From Tagaea sp965279565 (GTDB lineage Bacteria > Pseudomonadota > Alphaproteobacteria > CACIAM-22H2): a stretch of DNA of 64,000 nucleotides. This document shows positions 58,706-64,000 of this stretch, piece after piece (position 1 is the first letter of the stretch; every line of letters begins with the position of its first letter). The notes below the pieces were generated by a model that saw only the letters and a program-made list of their open reading frames with translations, was not told the DNA's origin and did no database searches. The stretch spans positions 2,294,001 through 2,358,000 of the forward strand of contig OZ257249.1 in NCBI GenBank assembly GCA_965279565.1. The letters run 5' to 3'. Position numbers and translations under genes: made by a program.

Positions 58706-59929
58706 ATGCGAGAGTCACGGCTTCCGGCCCGCGTCGAGCGGCGCCGGATGGATGAGCTGCGCCCCGGCGCCCGCAACGCCAGGGTTCACGAGAAGGCGGA
58801 CGACGCCAAGATCGAGGCCAGCCTGCGGGAGTTCGGCTGGACACGGCCGCTGCTGGTCACGGCCGCGGGCGAGATCGTCGCCGGCGAACGGGTCTGGCGG
58901 GTGGCCAAGGCGATTGGGTTCGTCGAGGCGCCTGTGGTCACGATCGACTGGCTCACGCCGGCGCAGATCGAGGCCTACCGGATCGCCGACAACCGTCTGG
59001 CGCTCGATGGTCGGTGGGACGAACAGACGCTGGCAGAGATCCTTCGGGACCTCGGCAAGCTCGGCCTCGACGTTCCGGTGGTGGGCTTCGACACGCGCGA
59101 GATCGAGCGATTGCTCACCTCGCTCGATCCGGAGCTGGTCGCCGACACGATCGCCGAACCTCCGCCGGTGCCGACAACGCGACCCGGTGACTTGTGGTGG
59201 CTGGGCGAGCATCGCCTGCTGTGTGGGGATTCGACTGCGCCGGCAACGTTTGAGCGCCTGATGGCGCGCGAGCGGGCGCACGCGGTGCTGTCGGACGTGG
59301 CCGCCCTCGAGACGGCCGACCTGGTCTTCACCGACCCGCCCTACGGCATGTCCTACAAGGGCCGAACGCACGGCGGGATCGAGGGCGACGACGCGCGCGG
59401 CAGCGAGCTGATCACACTGATCGGCAAGGCACTGGCGAACGCGAAGGCCTTCGCCCGCGACGATGCGGCTTTCTACGTCTGCCTCACCTGGCGGACCTAC
59501 GGCGAGTTTCTGGCAGCGGTGTCGGGCATCGGCCTGGCACCCGATGCGTGCCTGGTCTGGGACAAGGAATGGGTCGGGCCCGGCACACTGCACTACCGGC
59601 CGCAGCACGAGTTCGTGTTCTACCGCGCCGGCCGCACGTGGCGCGGCGGCCGTGGCGAGAGCGACGTGTGGACCATCCGGCGTGACAAGGCCGGCGACTA
59701 CGTACACCCGACGCAGAAGCCGCTCGGCCTGGTCGAGCGGGCGGTGCGCAACTCGACGGCAAAGGGCGAGATCGTCCTCGACGTGTTCGGCGGTTCCGGC
59801 TCGACGCTGATGGCGGCAGAGCGGCTCGGCCGGCGGGCCCGCCTGGTCGAGCTCGACCCGCGCTGGTGCGATGCGATCGTCGGGCGCTGGGAACAGGCAA
59901 CAGGTTCGAAGGCCGAAAGGACGAGCTGA
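58706..59929 (+). CDS. ParB-like nuclease/methylase fusion
   Basis: 407 residues. Residues about 10-110 are a ParB/sulfiredoxin-like domain (ELRPGARNARVHEKADDAKIEASLREFG, VAGERVWRVAKAIG, IADNRLAL); residues about 180-400 are a DNA methylase with FTDPPYGMSYKGR (DPPY), HPTQKP and FGGSGSTLMAAERLGR. The C-terminal part resembles N6-A/N4-C methylases. Usual place before the terminase genes in such phages. ATG at 58706, GGAAGG 12 nt upstream. Confidence 0.88.
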   Translation: MRESRLPARVERRRMDELRPGARNARVHEKADDAKIEASLREFGWTRPLLVTAAGEIVAGERVWRVAKAIGFVEAPVVTIDWLTPAQIEAYRIADNRLALDGRWDEQTLAEILRDLGKLGLDVPVVGFDTREIERLLTSLDPELVADTIAEPPPVPTTRPGDLWWLGEHRLLCGDSTAPATFERLMARERAHAVLSDVAALETADLVFTDPPYGMSYKGRTHGGIEGDDARGSELITLIGKALANAKAFARDDAAFYVCLTWRTYGEFLAAVSGIGLAPDACLVWDKEWVGPGTLHYRPQHEFVFYRAGRTWRGGRGESDVWTIRRDKAGDYVHPTQKPLGLVERAVRNSTAKGEIVLDVFGGSGSTLMAAERLGRRARLVELDPRWCDAIVGRWEQATGSKAERTS

Positions 59930-59933
59930 AACC

Positions 59934-60518
59934 ATGGGCGGCAGCGTGGCGAGCGAGATGGTGGGGGTGCGCAAGGCCGCGTCCTTGCTCAATCTCAATG
60001 CGTCCACGATCACCCGCCAGCTACAGAAGTTCGAGGCGACAGGCCGCATCCAGACGAAACACGTCGGTGGAGAGAAACTTTTTGACCTGTCGCGGTTCCG
60101 CGAGCTGCGGGGCGAGGATCTCAATCCGCTGATGGCTCGCCAGGGCGGCGCGGCGATCGAAAACGGAATTGCCGAACCGCCCGCGGGCGCTTCAGCGGAG
60201 CCGCCGCGCCCCGGCCTGACGACTGCGGCGACCGCGCACAAGGCGATTCAGGCGCGGCTTCTGCAGCTCGAGCTCGACGAGAGGACCGGCCGCGTCATCG
60301 AGCGCGCGGCCGTGACGAACATCCTGCACGGCGCCGCGCGTGAGTTGCGCGATGCGTTGCTTGCTTTGCCGGCGCGCCTCAAGGGCGAGCTGGCTTCGAT
60401 GACCGATCCCGCCGAGATTCAGCGCACGCTGGACCGGCATGTACGCGAACTTCTCACGGGCGTGCAGGCGAGCTTCGCGAAGCTCTCTGCCGACCAGGTC
60501 GAGGACGAAACCGCATGA
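59934..60518 (+). CDS. Terminase small subunit (Nu1-like)
   Basis: 194 residues; VGVRKAASLLNLNASTITRQLQKFEATGRIQTKHVGGEKLFDLSRFRELR is the winged HTH that binds the packaging site, followed by a helical region that joins the large subunit. The stop overlaps the GpA-like start (ATGA). Confidence 0.82.
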   Translation: MGGSVASEMVGVRKAASLLNLNASTITRQLQKFEATGRIQTKHVGGEKLFDLSRFRELRGEDLNPLMARQGGAAIENGIAEPPAGASAEPPRPGLTTAATAHKAIQARLLQLELDERTGRVIERAAVTNILHGAARELRDALLALPARLKGELASMTDPAEIQRTLDRHVRELLTGVQASFAKLSADQVEDETA

Positions 60519-62626
60519 GCTCGCCGAACGCCGTTCGCCGGACCGCGGCTGCCCTGGTGCTGGGCGCGCTCGCAGCAGGCCTTGCGCTCGACCCGCCGAT
60601 CACCGTGTCGGCATGGGCGCAGGAGAACCGCTACCTCGCATCCGAGGCGAGCCCGCGTCCGGGCAAGTGGGACAACGCGACTGCCCCCTATCTCGTCGAG
60701 CCGATGGACTGCCTTTCGTGGGGTGATCCGTGCCGCGACGTCGTCGTCAAGAAATCCGCCCAGCTCGGCTTCACCGAGGTCATTAACAACTGGTTCGGCT
60801 ACATCGCCGATCGCGCGCCGGCGCCGATGATGATCGTGCAGCCGACCACGCAGGCGCTGCACAGCTACACGCGCGAGAAGCTCGAGCTCGCGATCGAAGC
60901 CACGCCGTCATTGCGGCGCAAGGTCGTCGAGCAGAAGAGCCGCGACGAGGCCGGATCCACGACGCGCACGAAACGCTTCCCTGGCGGCTTCTGCTCGCTG
61001 GCACTGGCAACGTCGTCTGCAGATCTACAGTCGAAGTCGATCCGGGCGCTGGCGTTCGATGAAGTATCGGAATATCCGGCCGAGGCCGGCGATCGCGGTG
61101 ACCCGGTGGACCAGGGCGAAGCGCGCCAGCTCGCGTATTCGGAGAGCCGCAAGACGCTGAAAAACTCGACGCCGTCGATCGAGGGTGCCTGCCGTATCAC
61201 GGCAGCCTACGATGCGAGCGACCGGCGACGTTTCTATCTCCCGTGCCCGCAGTGCGATGTCTTCCAGGTGCTTCTGTGGGAATCGTTCCAGCACGACCGC
61301 CGGCCGGCATTCTTCGTGTGCCAGGCGAACGGCTGCGCGATAGAACATCACCACAAGGACCGGATGCTCAAGCGCGGCGTCTGGATCAAGACTTATGACG
61401 GCGGTCCGGACAATCCGGCGCCGCCGGTATTCATGACGGCCGAGGATGTCGCGCGTTGGCGCGATCGCGGAAGTTCCGGCCGCTATCCGGGCTTCGCCAT
61501 CTGGCAGGCCTATTCGCCGTTCGTGCCGTGGGACGACACCGCCAGCGCATTTGCAAAGGCGAAGCTCAGCCCGAAAAAGATGAAGACGTTCACCCAGCAG
61601 GTTCTGGGCGAGCCGTGGAAGGAAACCGTTGACGCACCGCCGGCTGACAAGCTGTTCGAAGCGCGCGGCGGATACCCGCGGGGCCGCATCCCGACTGGCG
61701 CGCTGTATCTGACTGCGTTCGTCGACGTGCAGAAGGACCGGCTCGAGTGGGGCGTGTTCGCCTGGGGTCCCAAGCACGACCTCGACGAACCGCAGGAATC
61801 GTGGCTCATCGATCATGGCGTCATCGCGCATAGCCCGGAAGGTGGCGATGCGTGGCGCGAACTGGGAAAACTTGTCGACCAGACCTACCCAGACGCTTGG
61901 GGCAAGGAGTGGGACATCGACGCGATCGGCGTCGACGCCGGCTATCTTTCCGCGCGCGTCTATTCTTTCGCGCTCAAGCGCGCGCTCCCGCGTCAGGCGA
62001 TCGAGCCACATAATCCGGCGACGACGCGGCGTGTGTTGGCAGTGGACGGTCGCGCGGGTTGGAAAAATCCGCCGTTGTGGCTTGCGAAGGCCGCGATCGA
62101 CGTGGACAACGACGGCCGCAAGATCGGTGCCGTGCAGCTCTGGGCGTCGGGAACCTTCGACCTCAAGGCCGAACACTACTTTGCGCTTCGCCAGACACTG
62201 GCCGGACCCGACGAAACGACGGGGCGCGCTCGGAGCGGGACGCTGCACTTGGGGCAGTTCGTCGACAGAGATTATCTGGCCCAGCTGACGGCCGAACATC
62301 TAGTCGACACCGACACTGTCCCGCCGCGCAAGGTGTGGATCTGCCCGAAGGGAACGCGCAACGAAGCCCTCGATATCGCGGTAGGCGCTCGTGCGCTTGC
62401 GTGCCACCTAGCTTCGAACATGAGGCCGGCCGATTGGCATGCGCTTGCGGCTCGCCGATATGGATCAGCCATCGACGTGCAGGGTGACCTCGCGGCCATC
62501 TGGTCGGCCGACCTCGCGGCAGCCGTGCGGAAGGCCGAGCCTCCCGAGCCAGAGTCCGAACGGCGTTCGGCTGACCAGCCGGCTGCCGAGGTCTGGCTGC
62601 CCGATACCTCCAACTTCCTGAGCTAG
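60515..62626 (+). CDS. Terminase large subunit (lambda GpA-like)
   Basis: 703 residues; ATPase Walker-A-like KSAQLGFTE at about 80-88, Walker B region IRALAFDEVSEYP at about 178-190, zinc-like CPQC...C, and the nuclease half with VDVQKDRLEWGVFAWG and DAIGVDAGYLSARVY. Cuts and translocates DNA into proheads. Confidence 0.93.
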   Translation: MSSPNAVRRTAAALVLGALAAGLALDPPITVSAWAQENRYLASEASPRPGKWDNATAPYLVEPMDCLSWGDPCRDVVVKKSAQLGFTEVINNWFGYIADRAPAPMMIVQPTTQALHSYTREKLELAIEATPSLRRKVVEQKSRDEAGSTTRTKRFPGGFCSLALATSSADLQSKSIRALAFDEVSEYPAEAGDRGDPVDQGEARQLAYSESRKTLKNSTPSIEGACRITAAYDASDRRRFYLPCPQCDVFQVLLWESFQHDRRPAFFVCQANGCAIEHHHKDRMLKRGVWIKTYDGGPDNPAPPVFMTAEDVARWRDRGSSGRYPGFAIWQAYSPFVPWDDTASAFAKAKLSPKKMKTFTQQVLGEPWKETVDAPPADKLFEARGGYPRGRIPTGALYLTAFVDVQKDRLEWGVFAWGPKHDLDEPQESWLIDHGVIAHSPEGGDAWRELGKLVDQTYPDAWGKEWDIDAIGVDAGYLSARVYSFALKRALPRQAIEPHNPATTRRVLAVDGRAGWKNPPLWLAKAAIDVDNDGRKIGAVQLWASGTFDLKAEHYFALRQTLAGPDETTGRARSGTLHLGQFVDRDYLAQLTAEHLVDTDTVPPRKVWICPKGTRNEALDIAVGARALACHLASNMRPADWHALAARRYGSAIDVQGDLAAIWSADLAAAVRKAEPPEPESERRSADQPAAEVWLPDTSNFLS

Positions 62627-62630
62627 GCAC

Positions 62631-62825
62631 ATGGCGATCTCCCAGACCGATGTCGACAACCTCGAGCAGGCGCTGATGTCCGGTGCGCTGCGCGTCGAGA
62701 TCGAGGGGAAGAGCGTGACGTACCGCTCGAGCGCTGAGTTGCGCGAGGCACTCGCCTACGCGCGCGAGCGATTGCAGACGACCGGCGCCGCGACGATGAG
62801 CGTCGCGAGCTTCACGAGGGATTGA
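62631..62825 (+). CDS. gpW-like head-tail joining protein
   Basis: 64 residues, MAISQTDVDNLEQALMSGALRVEIEGKSVTYRSSAELREAL, a gpW fold with a two-helix plus hairpin layout. Located between the terminase and portal genes as in lambda. Confidence 0.8.
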   Translation: MAISQTDVDNLEQALMSGALRVEIEGKSVTYRSSAELREALAYARERLQTTGAATMSVASFTRD

Positions 62826-62829
62826 ACCC

Positions 62830-64000
62830 GTGCGCAATCCGATCGACAGCATCGTCGAGTTCTTCTCGCCTGGCAGGGCAGTGGAGCGCGCCTATGCGCG
62901 ATTCACGCTGGCCGAGACGCGCAGCTACGAGGCGGCCAAGTCCGGCCGCCGGACCGAGGGCTGGCGCGCGCCCGGCACGTCGGCGAATGCGGAGGTCGGT
63001 CCGGCGGCCTTCCGCGTCCGCAATCGCATCCGCTCGCTGGTGCGCGATAACCCGTATGCCGCGCAGGCCATCCGCAAGCTGTCGGCGAAGACGGTCGGTG
63101 CCGGCATCGTGCCGCGGCTCAAGGCCACGCGCGAAGAAGTCGAGCGGAAGTCTCGCGCCGCTTCGTTGTGGCAGTCCTTCTCGGACAACTGCGATCCGGA
63201 AGGCATCCTCGACTTCTACGGCATGCAGGATCTGACGATGCGTACGGTCTATGAGGCCGGCGAGGCGCTGATCCGCTTCATCCCGCGGCCGTCGTCCTGG
63301 AAGCTTCCCGTACCGCTGCAGCTGCAGGTGCTCGAGCCGGACTTCCTCGACAGCGCGAAGAACGAGCCGACAAAGGATGGCGGCGCGATCATCCAGGGCG
63401 TCGAATACGATGCCGAGGGACGGCGCGTCGCCTACTGGATGTTCGACGAGCACCCCGGTGAAACGCTGGTCACGTTCACCCGCCGTGCCTACGCAAGCCG
63501 GCGGGTGCCCGCCGCCGAGATCCGCCACGTTTTCCGGCCCTACCGGCCCGGCCAGGCGCGCGGGATCTCGCTGTTCACGCCGTCGGTCATGCGTCTTCGC
63601 GATACCGACGATTACGCCGACGCCGAGCTGCTGCGCAAGAAGATCGCTGCGTGCTTCGTCGCATTCGTCAAGAAGTCCGGCGGCCCCGCGGCCTCGACGC
63701 TCGCCGGTGCCAAGGGCACGACAACCGACAAGGATGACCGCCGGCTCGAGCGGATGGCGCCGGGGCAGTTCCACTACGGCGCGCCGGGCGATGAGGTCGA
63801 ATTCGGTTCGCCGCCGGAGTCGACGGGCTATGTCGAATTCATGCGCCACGAGTTGCACGCGGTCGCGGCGGGCATCGGGATCACCTACGAGCAGATGACC
63901 GGCGACCTCAGCCAGGTGAACTACTCCTCGATCCGCGCCGGCCTGATCGATTTCTGGGACGTGCTCGACCAGTGGCAGTGGTTCTGCACGATCCCGCTGA
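62830..64000 (+). CDS. Portal protein (lambda GpB-like), partial
   Basis: At least 390 residues before the window edge. VRNPIDSIVEFFSPGRAVERAYAR, RNRIRSLVRDNPYAAQAIRKLSAKTVGAGI and AGIGITYEQMTGDLSQVNYSSIRAGL are portal motifs. Start is GTG at 62830. Forms the dodecameric portal of the head; 3' end lies beyond the window. Confidence 0.92.
   Translation, partial: MRNPIDSIVEFFSPGRAVERAYARFTLAETRSYEAAKSGRRTEGWRAPGTSANAEVGPAAFRVRNRIRSLVRDNPYAAQAIRKLSAKTVGAGIVPRLKATREEVERKSRAASLWQSFSDNCDPEGILDFYGMQDLTMRTVYEAGEALIRFIPRPSSWKLPVPLQLQVLEPDFLDSAKNEPTKDGGAIIQGVEYDAEGRRVAYWMFDEHPGETLVTFTRRAYASRRVPAAEIRHVFRPYRPGQARGISLFTPSVMRLRDTDDYADAELLRKKIAACFVAFVKKSGGPAASTLAGAKGTTTDKDDRRLERMAPGQFHYGAPGDEVEFGSPPESTGYVEFMRHELHAVAAGIGITYEQMTGDLSQVNYSSIRAGLIDFWDVLDQWQWFCTIPL

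Larger units (their letters stand above)
40564..64000. mobile_element. Lambdoid siphovirus-type prophage (left and central part)
   Basis: Integrase beside a tRNA, leftward early operon, S24 repressor between operator pairs, Cro-like and CII-like genes, P4/D5 primase-helicase, methyltransferases, then Nu1/GpA/gpW/portal packaging order. Gene density with start-stop overlaps is phage-like. Head, tail, lysis genes and attR must lie past 64000. No gene shows wholesale decay, so the element could still be functional, apart from the frameshift at 46347-46353. Confidence 0.95.

Noticed and set aside
1..64000. CRISPR array
   Set aside because: No regularly spaced direct repeats with unique spacers were seen.

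Overview
The window is high-GC DNA from an alphaproteobacterium. GcrA-like and GapR (DUF2312)-like genes, a PhnW/PhnA/PhnY phosphonate route, FNR- and Pho-type boxes and an octaprenyl-diphosphate-synthase neighbourhood all fit that class; the genus cannot be read from the sequence. It has two parts: chromosome (about 1-40,560) and the left and central portion of a lambdoid prophage (about 40,560 to the end), inserted at the 3' end of a tRNA-Pro(CGG) gene.

Chromosome. From the left: the end of histidine catabolism (hutF, cut by the window edge, and hutG), an orphan multi-PAS sensor kinase, apt, and a molybdate importer modABC with an excellent ModE-type operator. Next come a tautomerase, and a peptide-type ABC importer with an M20 peptidase in one tightly overlapping operon. 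hemN follows, with an FNR-type box centred exactly 41.5 bp upstream of its ATG. A LysR regulator then faces a 2-aminoethylphosphonate operon (phnW-phnA-phnY: AEP to phosphonoacetaldehyde to phosphonoacetate to acetate plus Pi). phoX follows with a Pho-box-like repeat and is coupled to mscL. A minus-strand run of eight genes handles nucleosides: BMP-type importer (lipoprotein/ATPase/two permeases), purine nucleoside phosphorylase, deoC, deoA, deoB. After that come a D-threonine-aldolase-like enzyme, a GcvA-type LysR facing a DUF2917 gene, a Tat-exported beta-propeller coupled to cytochrome c, two small orphans, and an AT-rich spacer. A housekeeping block (zinc-ribbon membrane protein, S49 peptidase, N6-methyltransferase, DUF2007, polyprenyl synthase, SLT transglycosylase) ends at tRNA-Pro.

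Prophage. The integrase lies next to the tRNA. A leftward early operon (49,237 back to about 41,900) carries small unknowns, an HD phosphohydrolase, a Myb/SANT-like protein, a GapR homologue, a J-domain protein, a frameshifted deoxyribosyltransferase-like gene, a short C5-methyltransferase-like gene, DUF5131 and an ASCH-like protein; two plus-strand genes, one an HNH endonuclease, interrupt it. An S24 repressor sits between two nearly identical operator-promoters (PL at about 49,272-49,310 and PR at about 52,511-52,549), both TTGACW-N17-TACCTT with AAGCA-N-TGCTT operators spaced 22 bp. Between PL and the repressor lies an oppositely oriented cassette (WYL-like/TerB-like protein plus three small membrane proteins) that looks like a lysogenic-conversion or defence module. 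The rightward arm carries a Cro-like gene, a CII-like gene, a GcrA homologue overlapping an MT-A70 adenine methyltransferase with a G10 tract near its start, a P4/D5-type primase-helicase, a hairpin-rich possible origin, a strong terminator, a highly structured leader, a ParB-methyltransferase fusion, and then the lambda-type packaging genes (Nu1-like, GpA-like, gpW-like, portal, cut by the window edge).

The most unusual points are: (i) an HNH gene that appears to have split the start of a DUF5131 gene and supplied a replacement 5' end; (ii) a phage-borne set mimicking the host cell-cycle/epigenetic machinery (GcrA, adenine methyltransferase, GapR); (iii) the membrane-protein cassette next to the repressor; (iv) the structured leader and perfect palindrome before the ParB-methyltransferase; and (v) homopolymer tracts at two prophage genes.
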